From the NCBI GenBank assembly GCA_958450365.1, contig CAUEEP010000922.1:1612001-1676000 (forward strand): a stretch of DNA of 64,000 nucleotides, written 5' to 3'. Below the pieces are notes generated by a model. The model was not told the DNA's origin and searched no databases. It worked only from the letters and a program-made list of their open reading frames with translations. The DNA is from Mesorhabditis belari (Eukaryota; Nematoda; Chromadorea; Rhabditida; Rhabditidae). This document shows, one piece after another, positions 12,601 to 22,900 of the stretch. Each line of letters opens with the position of its first letter. Position 1 is the stretch's first letter. Position numbers and translations under genes: made by a program.

Positions 12601-15600
12601 ACCGTATTAGAACCGTATTGGAACCGTATTGGAACCATATTGGAACCGTATAAATAGTCAGCTAAAACGTCAGCTAAATAGTCAGCTAAAAAGTCAGCTA
12701 AAAAAGTGATCAGTTTCAAATTCACTTGATCAAATTGCCCTATCAGACAATCTTAAAGACATTTTAACGTTTTAAACAAGATCCACTTGATTTTAAAGCT
12801 TAATTTCTTAAAAGATTCATCGTCCAAGCATTCCCATACATGCACCCCATACTAGTTTTGTTTTGTTTCCTCCTCTAGCATTTACAATTTGCATTTTTCT
12901 TCATTCATCTAATAAAGCGACTCCGATTTGCTATTTTTTCCAATAAGCTAAAGGCTTTTCATTCTCCATTCACCTCCATTCATCTCCATTCATCTCCATT
13001 CATCTCCTTTCCATTTCAGATTGTCCCCCAAGCACTCGATCAATATCATCAGATTCCTTTCCCACATCATCACCAAAACGGGTATGTCAAGTGAGGGGTA
13101 TGTTCGATCTGTCCGATGTGCCCTTCTTCGTTTATGTGCCATTTCTCGCGCTCGCTTTTTTCGCTTGCATTGCCATGATTACGAGGATATGCCTATCGTG
13201 CAGGTGAGAAAAGGTTTAGAAAAATAACAATAACAACAACAATGACAACAACAATGATAACAACAACAACAACAATAACAACAATAACAACAATTACAAC
13301 TAATATATTCAGGTTTAAGGGAAAGCCAGCCAAGTCTGGTCAAGGTAAAGCTGATCAAAAATGATCCTAGTTTCAAGCTCAATCTCTTTTCTTTAAACAT
13401 CATCAATAATATTTATGCTAAGCTAAAAGGGTTTGACTTAGCTTGGCTTTAAAATCTTGGCATAAATTGAAAATTTGAAATTGGATAAACTTAAGAACTA
13501 AAAACTTGCTGTACTTTGACTGTTTTTTCAAAATTTAACTCTTTTCTCTTTAAACATAGAAAATGAAGATCAGCAGCTAAAATTTGACTTTACTTACCGT
13601 AAAAACTATAATAGAACGACACTTTTACGGCAGTTTCATCAAAAGCCATCAACCTTACGGTAACTTTTCAATAACGAATCTTTTAATCAAAAGAAAAAGA
13701 CTGACTCAAATAGCTTCTCGTAAAGTAAAAGACACAAGTTGTTAATGTTGTTAATGTTTTTAATGATAGCTTGTTAACGAGTGTAGAGTCGAATGATACA
13801 ATGAAGACAATGAGAATGACAATGACAATACAATGATACAATACAATGAAGAATGAAGAATGAAATCGAATGAACGATGAAAGCCAAGTTCATTTTCAGA
13901 CTGGCTTCTGGGAGCGGCGGCACTGGTGATTCGAGAATTTGGTTGTGGTTGGGCGGGAGAAGATCTCACGCTATGCCAAGAGCCGCACAATCAAGTGTAT
14001 CGGTTGATGAACACGATGGACAAGGGAATGGAGGACACGTACAAAGGAGAGGAGCGAATGGGAATACACCCGAACCACCTGGTGAGTTGATATATCAAAA
14101 AAATGGTAATGAACGACTAAAATCCGTACAAGTACTCAAGGCTAAAAGGCTCTTTAGGACTTAGGATGTCAAAGTGATGTCAAAGTGATGTCAAAGTGAT
14201 GTCAAATGGAGTGATTTCAAAAATGCCACATCGCATTTACAAAATTTGTCTAACTGACTAACTGAATGACAAATTTTGACTAACTAAACGTTTTCCAAAT
14301 TCTATGATTTCAAAAGATAGCAAAAAAACTTCTACTTTTTTATAAAAGAGTTAAAGTTTCAAGATTTTAATTAACTTTATTTTAATTAATGTTTCAACAA
14401 ATATGGGGGTCTCAAAATAATATATAAAAATGCCACATGATGACAATGATGATCTAATATCTAATCTAATCTATTGGGTTGATGCATAATTATCCGGACT
14501 TCTTTTTTGCGTGCTTGTATCTTTTTTGTTTTGAAAGCTTTTTGTCTATTTCTTTTTTTTAAATATTCGTTATTCTTTAGTGAACAAAATGCGTGTCGAC
14601 AATCATATCCATAAGAACAACATCGTCTTTCACCACGATAACGCACGTCCGCACGTTGAGCGCCATGTCGTCGAATCCATCGCTAGTAAGGGCTGGGATC
14701 TTCTTCCACACCCGCCATATTCTCCTACTGAAGCCCCAACGGACTACCACGTCAATCGATCGCTCAAAAATTGGCAAACAAATAAGATCTACAACGATTT
14801 GGATGACTTGATAGACGATGTTAAAGCGTGGATTGCCTCCAAAGATCGTTTATTCTTCGCTCGTGGAATCGATCGTCTTCCAAGCAAATGGCAATCAGTT
14901 ATTGATGTAGGCGGTGAATATGCTCCAGAATAATCAATTAAACATATTTTTCTAACTATTTATGTTATTTTTTGTTAAATAAAATCATTTATAAAAGAAG
15001 TCCGGATAATTATGCATCAACCCAATAATATCGTCGAGCTTTTACGCCAACACAAGTGCCTTATCTTTTTTTGACATCGTGACTGGTGGACGTTCATTTC
15101 GTGTCGTTTTCTTCTTTGAAACAATGCGCGAAACGGTTCCCTTATCACATTTGAACAGCTCGGTCACCATCTTCCATTTAATTTTTCTTTGCTTCCACAA
15201 TCTTTTCTTTCTCTTGCGTTGATAGCTGTCGAGCATTCTAAAATAAAAAATAAAAATCTAATATCGTGTGATGATCTAATATCTAATCTAATATCTAATC
15301 TAATCTAATATCTAGTCTAATCTAATATCTAGTCTAATCTAATATCTAACCTAATCTAATATCTAACCTAATCTAATATCGCGTGATGATCTAATACCTA
15401 ATCTAATCTAATATCCTCAAGCTTTTACGCCAACGCAAGTGCCTTATCTTTGCTTGACGCTGTGACTGGTGGACGTCCATTTCCGGTCATTTTCTTTGAA
15501 ACAATGCGCGAAACGGTCTTTGAATCACATATGAACAGCTCGGCCACCTTCTTCCATTTCATTTGTCTTTGCTTCCACAATATTTTCTTTCTCTGGCGTT

Positions 15601-16911
15601 GATAGCTGTCGTTGAACCATTCTAAAATAAAAAAATCGAAATCGAATTAAATGAAAATACACTGGAAAACGAGTAAAGCGGAGAAAATTAAAATTAAAAT
15701 TAAAATTAAAATCTGGCATCTTTGTGCGCCTGTTTTGGCTTATTTAAAAAATTAAAATTTTCAGTAAGTTGTTAGAGTTTCTATTTGTTATATCTATAAA
15801 ATAGAAGTAAAATACAGCATGGGTGACAACAATTTGTTACGCTGGTTTTGGAGAAATCTAGAAGCTAGAAGGGGAAAGCTAGAAATCGATCGAAATCGGT
15901 ATTTCTTTTTTTGCTTATCACTGTAGCTCAAACTTTTAAATATCTCAACTCTAGTAAAGCTTTTGAAAACAAGAATTTTGATTCTAAATTTGAAATTTCA
16001 AAGTTTCCTTTATGGTTTCCTTTATGATTTTCTTTATGGCTTTCTTTATGGTTTTCTTTAGGTTACTATGCTGGTGTCCTTTCAACAAACACATCGGGTT
16101 GTTATCCAATGTATGTACCACCGTACAATGATGGACCGACCGGCGGGGCGAATAGGGATCCACGGTTATTTCAGGTTAATAGATACATTCAACAACGTTT
16201 AATAGCTAGAAATCTAATCAACAGGGTCAATGCAAGGCTGGGGAAGGCTCACATGGTTCTTGATCAATCCAGAAGCCAGGTCTAGACCTCAAGCTTTGAC
16301 TAGGCCAACCAGTCAAAGTCAAGAACAAACCAAGCCTGGATTTGGCTTCAGACAGAAGCCAGAAGTCTGGAGCTGGCTTCAGACAGTAGCCTGATCGAAG
16401 CCAGTAGCCTGATCGAAGCCAGTAGCCTGGTCGAAGCCAGTAGCCTGGTCGAAGCCAGTCTAGGCTTTGACCAGGCCGAACCATGAAATCAGACTCTACC
16501 TAGCATTTGGCCTAATTAGATTTGTAACGAAAAGATCTGTCAGCCCTTTTTTGCCGACAATTTAAAGCTTTTTCTTTTTCTCAGCTTGGATTTTTGATTT
16601 TTCGATAGGTCCAAAGGTCCCTAAGCTGACAGAAAGCAAGCTTGGACCCAAATATCCATAAATTTATCAAGACTCATCTTTCTAATCACTCTCCATTCCA
16701 GGGTCTAGCCGGTGTGCAAGCCCCTCCACCCTATCCTCCACCACCCGACTACAATCAATTGGAATCAATTCCCGAATTGCCATCAATTGTCAATATGCGT
16801 TTACCCTCCTCTCCAACAGCTCAATCGACTGGCGTTGTCCCATCACAGTCACAATGCTCGACAACAACGAAAACCGATTCATTTCATGAGGCCTTTCCGC
16901 CTGTTGATTAA
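6621..16911 (+). CDS. single-pass membrane protein with PPxY cytoplasmic tail
   Basis: Exons 13020-13203, 13899-14081, 16060-16173 and 16701-16911 (stop TAA) join in phase. A possible first exon, 6621-6687 (ATG), also fits by phase but is 6 kb upstream. The second exon encodes a short Cys-containing ectodomain and one membrane helix (FFVYVPFLALAFFACIAMI), followed at once by CLSC. The tail is Gly/Ser-rich, then has PPPY and PPDY motifs in APPPYPPPPDYNQL, suited to binding WW-domain E3 ligases (known function of PPxY motifs). The layout recalls Shisa or WBP1-type adaptors, but similarity is architectural only. No signal peptide is visible in the proposed first exon, so the 5' end may be wrong. 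Introns contain tRNA-like relics, maT, mariner and MITEs. Confidence 0.6.
6939..7022 (+). tRNA. tRNA-like relic (probable pseudogene)
   Basis: Contains an A-box-like TTGGCTCAGTGGCTAGAGC and a canonical B box GGTTCGATTCC. The T arm pairs best as CGAGG/CCTCG with an 8-nt loop, and the acceptor and anticodon stems do not close well. I cannot assign an anticodon with confidence. It may be a tRNA pseudogene or a tRNA-derived SINE head. Confidence 0.35.
7839..8098. repeat. TTATCTAAAG minisatellite
   Basis: About 25 copies of a 10-11-bp unit, TTATCTAAAG, with variants TTATTTAAAG and TTATCTACAG. Confidence 0.9.
8216..8284 (+). tRNA. tRNA-Asp(GTC)-like sequence, probably a pseudogene
   Basis: The anticodon arm is good: TCTGC and GCAGA close a loop CTGTCAA, giving anticodon GTC (Asp). 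A D-arm-like GGCTTAGTTAGCAGAG and B box GGTTCGATTCC are present. The acceptor stem pairs poorly and the T stem is one base short, so this is more likely a relic than a working gene. Confidence 0.4.
8460..8566. repeat. CAGTTTGGCCTCTAGTG minisatellite
   Basis: About six copies of a 17-bp unit CAGTTTGGCCTCTAGTG. Confidence 0.85.
9515..9912. mobile_element. double copy of hairpin MITE family F
   Basis: Ends GGGGGTAGGCTAG and GTCTAGCCCC. Inside are two successive palindromes, each with AAGTTATGGCAAGTTGCGCAA and the TTGCACTTATTGAGATC core; the second core is inverted relative to the first. It lies in the long first intron of the PPxY gene. Confidence 0.7.
10500..11575 (+). pseudogene. maT/Tc1-like transposase relic
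   Basis: Broken frames keep family landmarks in order: a helix-turn-helix part (NKTIKRFKELGTNADRAGRR, 10620-10690), LLNKQNDRIYA (about 11040), QQYGAPAHKSRMVQDWCEQ (11280) and the C-terminal KKALLKAWNELD...ATVD region (11440-11560). In intact relatives GAPAHKSRMVQ is followed by a WPPxSPDLNPLDF block; that part is decayed here. Multiple stops and frameshifts mean it is not functional. It shares its family with the minus-strand relic at 45925-47208. Confidence 0.75.
12320..12652. repeat. GAACCGTATTG minisatellite
   Basis: About 30 copies of an 11-bp unit GAACCGTATTG with GAACCATATTG and GAACCGTATTA variants. Open on both strands, which explains Tyr/Trp-rich false frames. Confidence 0.95.
12656..12813. 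repeat. segment duplicated at 19236-19408
   Basis: A run of AAAGTCAGCTA units, then a sequence containing TTGCCCTATCAGACAATC and GATCCACTTGATTTTAAAG, recurs almost unchanged at 19236-19408. Part of it recurs a third time at 19820-19868. Confidence 0.8.
13224..13300. repeat. (AAC/AAT) trinucleotide run
   Basis: AACAATAACAACAACAATG-type run just after the donor of the membrane-spanning exon of the PPxY gene. Confidence 0.8.
13595..13662. mobile_element. tiny inverted-repeat element, TACCGTAAAA ends
   Basis: TACCGTAAAAACTATAATAG at the left and TTACGGTA at the right bound 68 bp. The ends resemble MITE family M1, so this is probably an internally deleted member. Confidence 0.45.
14472..15027 (+). 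mobile_element. mariner element with intact ends and internally deleted transposase
   Basis: Perfect 28-bp inverted ends begin TTGGGTTGATGCATAATT and are flanked by TA on both sides, the mariner target duplication. The frame at 14580-14933 encodes only the C-terminal 117 aa: HHDNARPH carries the second catalytic Asp, and APTDYH the third, with the DD34D-type spacing. The first catalytic Asp and the helix-turn-helix region are gone, so it is non-autonomous. The preceding 'SPDL' block reads SPTE. The identical ends suggest insertion was fairly recent. Confidence 0.9.
15040..15240 (-). pseudogene. transposase N-terminal (helix-turn-helix) fragment, copy 1
   Basis: The minus strand encodes a basic helix-turn-helix: TELFKCDKGTVSRIVSKKK, then RPPVT and KDKALVLA. 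It resembles Tc1/mariner DNA-binding domains. A diverged second copy lies at 15405-15640, with an ATCTAATCTA array between them. Confidence 0.6.
15255..15412. repeat. TAATCTAATATC array
   Basis: Imperfect repeats of TAATCTAATATC/TAATCTAACC between the two helix-turn-helix fragments. The same repeat starts at 14453, on the other side of the mariner element. Confidence 0.85.
15405..15640 (-). pseudogene. transposase N-terminal fragment, copy 2
   Basis: Starts MVQRQLSTPEKENIVEA on the minus strand. The DNA aligns with copy 1 across GAAACAATGCGCGAAACGGT and CTTGCGTTGATAGCTGTC-like stretches, but frames differ by indels. Both are fragments. Confidence 0.6.
16360..16455. repeat. GAAGCCAGTAGCCTGRTC minisatellite
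   Basis: Four or five copies of an 18-bp unit GAAGCCAGTAGCCTGATC (A/G variant) in the last intron of the PPxY gene. Confidence 0.85.
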
Positions 16912-17077
16912 GAGATTGACAAAAAAATCAAGAGAAAGGAAGTGTAAAGGCTGTGTACTTTGAACTAGAAATGTATCCTTTCTGGAGCACTGAGGTCTTC
17001 CAATTCTATGTTAAAGAAAAAGCTCTTGTAGTAGAATCTTAATTAAATTTTCTAAGATTCCCCTAGCGAAAGCTAAT

Positions 17078-17166
17078 GTATCTATTGGGTATAGAAAAGT
17101 CTGCATTTAGTCAAAAGTTATGTGCAATAGCTTTTGACTAAATACAGACTTTTCTATACCCAATAT
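17078..17166. mobile_element. 88-bp near-perfect hairpin
   Basis: ATTGGGTATAGAAAAGTCTG and its complement form arms of about 40 bp around TTATGTGCAATAG. It lies just downstream of the PPxY gene, so it may be a tiny MITE or act as an RNA hairpin in read-through transcripts. Confidence 0.65.
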
Positions 17167-17666
17167 TACCGTATCTCTGTGGCTTTTAGCGACTAAAGCG
17201 GCTTTTAGCTGTCCCCTGCTTCTGATCTACTTTTTGGCCAGTTTATCAAAGCTTCGGTAAGAATTGGCTATTCTTTTTAAGCACACTATAAAAAATGAAT
17301 CTCTCCGTAGTGCTCACCGTTTAAAAAAATCATTTAGAAGTTTATTAAACAAAAACAAAAGGATAAGTTAAGTTGCAAGAGTAAGATTGAATGCAAAAGT
17401 TGAAGGAAATAAATTTCTCAAGTAGAAGAGACAAGTAATGGGTACGGTAGGCGTGGAGCACGGCTTAGCGGATTCCTATTGATTAAAAGATCCCTTAAAA
17501 GATCTGTAAGTCTAAGCATTATCTTCAAGGCTTAGCATTCAATCATCAATTCTTATTGGACTGGCATTGGACATCAATGTCAAAAGATTCAATAATAGAC
17601 CTTTCTAAAGTCAAGAGAGGATAGATTTTTACTGGGAGAGGGGATTGAATCAGATCTTTTTAGTTG

Positions 17667-18190
17667 TATTGGGTTGGGGAGAATGGGTCGGCGCCAAACT
17701 TTAAAGGGACTTTTTGCACACATAAAGCCTTCTTTAAACATACGTTTGGTTTCATCAAAAGGATCCACTATTTCTCTACAAAATGACTTTTGAGAGATTC
17801 CACAAAGCTTTTCTTTCGTGGAGTTTATGAACTTCGAAACGCAGCTGGTTAAAATGGCAAAGAGTCCGACTCATCATTTGAACAGTTTCTTTCACATAAA
17901 CCTTCTTTGGTGTTTATATAAAAAAGATAGAGCACATTCAATTACTTAAGTTGCCAAATTTGCAGGAAGATCCCACCAATGGTTTTTTCTAGATCACAGT
18001 TTGTAGTTTTTGTGAAAAAATGGCTTTTTCTTGAGCGGAGGCGCTGTTTGAATTTTCTTTTAAATGTGATTTTGTAGAGAATTCGTTAACCATTCTACTC
18101 ATATCAAACGAATATTATTTGACGAAGTCGAATAGAAGTTTTAGACATTTTTTTGATTTTCGGCGCCGACTCATTCTCCCCAACCCAATA
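17667..18190. mobile_element. mariner-type MITE inserted in a duplicated block
   Basis: Inverted ends of 27 bp start TTGGGTTGGGGAGAATGG and end with the complement, flanked by TA. The sister copy at about 18555 shows the uninterrupted target (TTTAGTTGTAGATAGATCC), proving the insertion and its TA duplication. No transposase frame is seen. Confidence 0.9.
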
Positions 18191-18196
18191 GATCTT

Positions 18197-18230
18197 TGTT
18201 TTAGGGTTATGCTCTAACCACTGAGCTATC
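18197..18230 (-). tRNA. tRNA-like 5' half relic
   Basis: The minus strand reads GGATAGCTCAGTGGTTAGAG, a clear D-arm/A-box. It is not followed by a T arm. The diverged sister at 18560-18590 has lost the motif. Confidence 0.35.
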
Positions 18231-18914
18231 CAGTAGCTTCTTGCGAGAAAGAGGAAATAAAAGAGGAAAGAGAAAGGAAGATAAGGCTTAGACGTACATA
18301 TCTTTTAAGGGATCTTTTAATCTTTTAATCTTTTAATCAATCTTTTAACCGTCTACCGTCTACCTGATAGATAAGTATGATAATTCTCTAAAGCCAGACA
18401 AGTAATGGATACGGTAGGCGTGGAGCACTGCTTAGCATTCAATCATCAATTCTCATTGGACTGACATTGGACATCAATGTCAAAAGATTCAATAATAGAC
18501 CTTTCTAAAGTCAAGAGAGGATAGCTTTTCACTGAGGGGGATTGAATGAGATCTTTTTTAGTTGTAGATAGATCCTCTATCCGGTATCTTCTTGCGAGAA
18601 AGAGGAAAGAGAAAGGAAGATAAGGCTTAGACTTAAATATCTTTTAAGGGATCTTTTAATCAACAGGGAATCCATCTACCGTCTACTTAATAGAAAAATC
18701 TGATAATTCTCTAAAAGCATAACCCGAAAACATTTATTATTTGTTGAATTTTAAACAAAAAAAACAAGCCTTTTAAATTTCCTTTCCAATTTTAGGACTC
18801 AAATTTCTCTGTAACTTCTCTGTAACTTTTCAAACTTATAAATTGCTTTTCTCTTTTCTTTTTCAATGTTCTCTATATTGATTTCAATTTGTTAACAATG
18901 TTTTCTCAGAAATT

Positions 18915-19030
18915 TTCTTTCTTTCTTTCTTTTTCCTTTCTTTTCTTTTCTTTTATTTTCTTTTATTTTATTTTCTTTTCTTTTCCTTTCTTTTCCTTTC
19001 TTTTCTTTTCTTTTCTTTTTTCTTTCTTTT
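18915..19030. repeat. (TTTTC)n-rich polypyrimidine tract
   Basis: TTTCTTTTCTTTTC repeats with TTATTTTA interruptions. Confidence 0.85.
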
Positions 19031-19235
19031 TCCGTTCATTTGTACCAAATTTTGATTAAAACGGGTGTCTCTTTTAAATCGAAAAAAAAAACTTTTGATT
19101 TATGATTTTATGATTTATTTTAATCTTTTATCATGATTTTGATGATTTTGATGATTTTCTGTAAACTTTTTGATAATGATAAAGTAATGTAATGGATTTT
19201 TGTAATAGAAATTCAGCTTAGCTTTTTTTAGCTGA

Positions 19236-19408
19236 CTATTTGTCAGCTAAAAAGTCAACTAAAAAGTCAGCTAAAAAGTCAGCTAAAAAGTCAGCTAAAA
19301 AACTTATCAGTTTCAAATTCACTTGATCAAATTGCCCTATCAGACAATCTTAAAGACATTTTAACGTTTTAAACAAGATCCACTTGATTTTAAAGCTTAA
19401 TTTCTGAG
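19236..19408. repeat. second copy of the AAAGTCAGCTA-linked segment
   Basis: Near-identical to 12656-12813, including TCAGACAATCTTAAAGAC and AACAAGATCCACTTG. It directly borders a fold-back element, and its last 50 bp recur on the other side of that element (19820-19868), as does the TGATAAAGTAATGTAATGG motif (19171 and 19865). Confidence 0.8.
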
Positions 19409-19819
19409 GGTGGGACAAATGCGACCTTTTTTTTTTTTGCGCACCTGGACATTTGCGCACCTTTTTTTTGCTGGAAAAGGCCTTAGGAAAGGTCGTAGAG
19501 CTTCAAAAATGTTTTCATAGAAGGGAATCGTATGCGTAGATTCCGAATTTCGACAAATCAGACCTCGCTGACACGTCAAATTTGGGGAAAAGCGGAAACT
19601 GCGGAAAAGCGTTAAGTTGCGTAGTTTTTGCCTTTTAGCCCAAATTTGACGTGTCAGCGAGGCCTGATTTGTCGAAATTCGGAATCTACGCATACGATTC
19701 CCTTATATGAAAACATTTTTGAAGCTCTACGGCCTTGCCTAAGGCCTTTTCCAGCAAAAAAAAAGGTGCGCAAATGTCGAGGTGCGCAAAAAAAAGGTCG
19801 CATTTGTCTCACCCCCCCC
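19406..19819. mobile_element. fold-back element, GGGACAAATGCGACC ends (family D)
   Basis: The two halves are almost perfect complements over about 200 bp each: GGGACAAATGCGACC, poly-T, TTGCGCACC, then AAAAATGTTTTCATA and CCGAATTTCGACAAATCA. The hairpin spans the element except a short centre. A relative with the same ends but a different interior is at 62097-62608. Open frames here only mirror each other. Confidence 0.8.
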
Positions 19820-19927
19820 ATTTTAACGTTTTAAACAAGCTCCACTTGATTTTAAAGCTTAATTTCTTGATAAAGTAATGTAATGGATTTTTTGGTAATA
19901 GATTTATTCAAAAAGAAAACATTTACT

Positions 19928-22900
19928 TTACTTTTGAACCCTTTTCGGGGAAATTTCAGCTCGAATTTTGAGCGTATGAAACCACGCGTGCTCGTTGGAA
20001 AACCAGAAACGGTAACGACCTGAAAAGTGTGTAGTTTAAGATGAGGAAACACACGCTTTCTGGTGCACTCAATTGACCACTCAAATGCTAGATAGTGCGC
20101 TAGAAAGGGATGCGTTTACGAGGAAAACTTACTTGTAGAGTACAAACTAAAGTGCACTTTGTGCTCACCGTTAAACCCATCCTTTCTAGTGCACTGAAGC
20201 CATCCTTTCTAGTGCACTGAAATCTTCATTTTTCTAGAAGTAATGTTCCTTTTAATGTAATGATTTCTTAAAGCATAAGTGCACTAGAAAAGATTTGTTT
20301 ACAAGAGCACAAAGTATAGGAAACTGATAGTACTATAGTGCTATCATAGTACTATAGTACTATAGTACTATATGTACTATAGTACTATATGTACTATAGT
20401 ACTATAGTGCAAAAGGTTTAGTAATGTTTTTAAGTTTACCTGGCTTAGGGTTTTTGATCGAATCGATGAGTGGGACAATCGTTGGACCAGGCACTTTCTG
20501 AATGGATAAAATGACAATTACATTTATAGGAAACTGATGAATGGATAAAATGACAATTGCATGACAACAATAAACCCCTAGAATCTAATTCTTAATTCAT
20601 TTCATTTTCATTTCATAAGATTAAATTGAGAAACAAAAAAAAATTATGAGCTTTTTGGATGCTAATAATTTATAGTATTCTATAGAAATCAATAAGAGAT
20701 TCTCCATTTTTATCGCTTTTTTATCACTTTTTATCACTTTTTTCCCCCCATCTTCCCTTCAAATCTCTTTTGTGAAAAATTAGGGATTTCTTTTGATTTG
20801 AACATGATCATTGAACCTTTCTCTGATAAGAAACTTTTTCAGCGATCGAAAGAGTAATCTGACGCCGCGAAAGCGGGAGAGTAACGCGCATTTGAAAGCA
20901 GCAACTTCCAGCCAAGTGTATCTGTTTGGAAATTTGGCTATAAGCCTAATTTTTGATTCTCTACAACTTTCCCATTGACACCAAAATGGGTTTCTTTTGA
21001 AGAAAGTGCTCAAACTGGGACACTGGGACATCTCCAGTCCTCCATTTTTGTCTCACACACAAACCAAAAGCCTACCACGAAAGAGGAATCCGCAAATTGC
21101 CTGTAAAATGGGCAGAAGTCGTCAATAATAATGGGGAATTATTTGGAATGAATTGATGGTTTTATATTGAATGAATTGATGGTTTTATATTGAATGAATT
21201 TTAGTTCAAAGTCCCGCAATTTTCAATTCACCAATTCACCAACTTTGAAGACATTTAAATTAACTATTGTTCATTTTAAATCTCAAATCTTTCCGAAATC
21301 TTGTTTAATAACTCTTTAATAACTGTTTAATAACTGTTTAATAACTCTTTAATAACCTTTTTTCAACTCACCAACCCAATATAATGCTTTACTGACCGAA
21401 AACTTTGGATAAATCCTTTCCAAAGTGTCCACTGATGCTTTCAAATGATCATTGTCGACTTTGAAAATGCAAAAAGCAAAATTCCCATCGGCATCGATAA
21501 TCCATTCTAGAGATTCACCCTAAAAATGTAGATTTAAAAATTTTTGGCGTTAAAAATCGAACCTCTTCAACAATTGCATCGAAATAGTCAGCTTTTCCCG
21601 CGGAAATCGTGAATAACTGAAGAGAAATGCTCAAAAGATCTCTTTTGTGTACTTTTTACTCAAAAATATGTGTAAACATACTCTTTCTGGCGTGCTGAAA
21701 GTTCCCTTTTATACAGACTTATTTGTGCGCTCTTCTCACGCCACTTTTGAAGCCATTTGGCATACGGTTTTTAAATCCAGTTTACCAGAAAGGGTGTGTT
21801 TAGCTGTTTTTGAGCAGAAAGTCTATGAAATTCGTTTCAATACCTCAGCTTTCTCGGAGATTTCTTTTTTGTAGTACTCATTTTCAGAGAATGGCACGGC
21901 TCGTTGAAGTGCTGCACCAAAAGGCTAAAACTCATTGTTTAAGTTGTTGAAAATGATATTAGAAGAGAGAAAAAAGCTGTAAAGCTGTCAAGCAGTAAAG
22001 CTGTAAAGCAGTAAGCCTGTAAAGCTGTAAAGCAGTAAAGCTGTAAGCCTGTAAGCCTGTAAAGCTGTAAAGCTGTAAAGCTGTAAAGCTGTAAAGCAGT
22101 AAAGCAGTAAAGCTGTAAAGCAGTAAAGCTGTAAAGCTGTAAAGCTGTAAAGCTGTAAAGCAGTAAAGCAGTAAAGCTGTAAAGCAGTAAAACAGTAAAG
22201 CTGTAAAGCTGTAAAGCAGTAAAACAGTAAAGCAGTAAAGCTGTAAAGCAGTAAGCCGGTAAAGCTGTAAGCCTGTAAAGCTGTAAAGCAGTAAAGCCGT
22301 AAAGCAGTAAAGCCGTAAAGCAGTAAAGCCGTAAAGCAGTAAAGCTGTAAAGCTGCAAGCTGACCCCAGTCTCTCCATCGAGATTCCAAAAAGTCGGCAA
22401 CACGTCCGCATTTGCGTATTTGAGGACCTAAGTTTATTGGAATTAAAGGATTTGTGAACGAGATTTTCCAACTAGATAAATAGCATGATATTTTTGCAAA
22501 ACGAATTGAATAATTAAAGAATTCTAATTTGAAATCGATGCACCTCTTCCCTCCAATTGCTCCCCAAAATGTGCACTTTATTCTTCGTCTTTTCGGGTAA
22601 AAGTGGACGAGCGAGGGTCCTGGAAATGATTTTTCAAAGATTTTAGAGAATTTAGAATTTTCTAGGCTTACTAGGCTACTTCGGGGCTTACTAGGCTACT
22701 TCGGGGCTTACTAGGCTACTTAGGGCTTACTAGGCCAGAACTTGGCTTACTGGCTTGTCAAAGAACATTCTTATGTCTTAAGAACTAGCTCCAACTTGCC
22801 TGTTAAAGAAAACAAGCAAAAAAAAGCGGCATGGGGAGTCGAACCCCGGTGCTTTGAGCACTAAACGTGCTCGCTCCCAACTGCGCCATGGCGACAACAC

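Larger units (their letters stand above)
17434..18715. repeat. tandem duplication; first copy interrupted
   Basis: The block GTACGGTAGGCGTGGAGCAC ... GGACATCAATGTCAAAAGAT ... TTTAGTTG occurs at about 17434-17666, continues at 18191-18390, and recurs whole at about 18391-18715. Each unit ends with GGGATCTTTTAATC and a GTCTAC repeat. The only large difference is the insertion at 17667-18190. Confidence 0.85.

Noticed and set aside
19397..19834. Two similar 68-98-aa frames on opposite strands
   Set aside because: They are the two arms of a fold-back element mirrored in sequence, not genes.
21939..22471. Three long minus-strand open frames of Leu-Tyr-Ser-Phe-Thr-Ala repeats
   Set aside because: They are translations of the GTAAAGCT minisatellite inside intron 9 of the SEC14-like gene; the 8-bp unit is open in all three frames.
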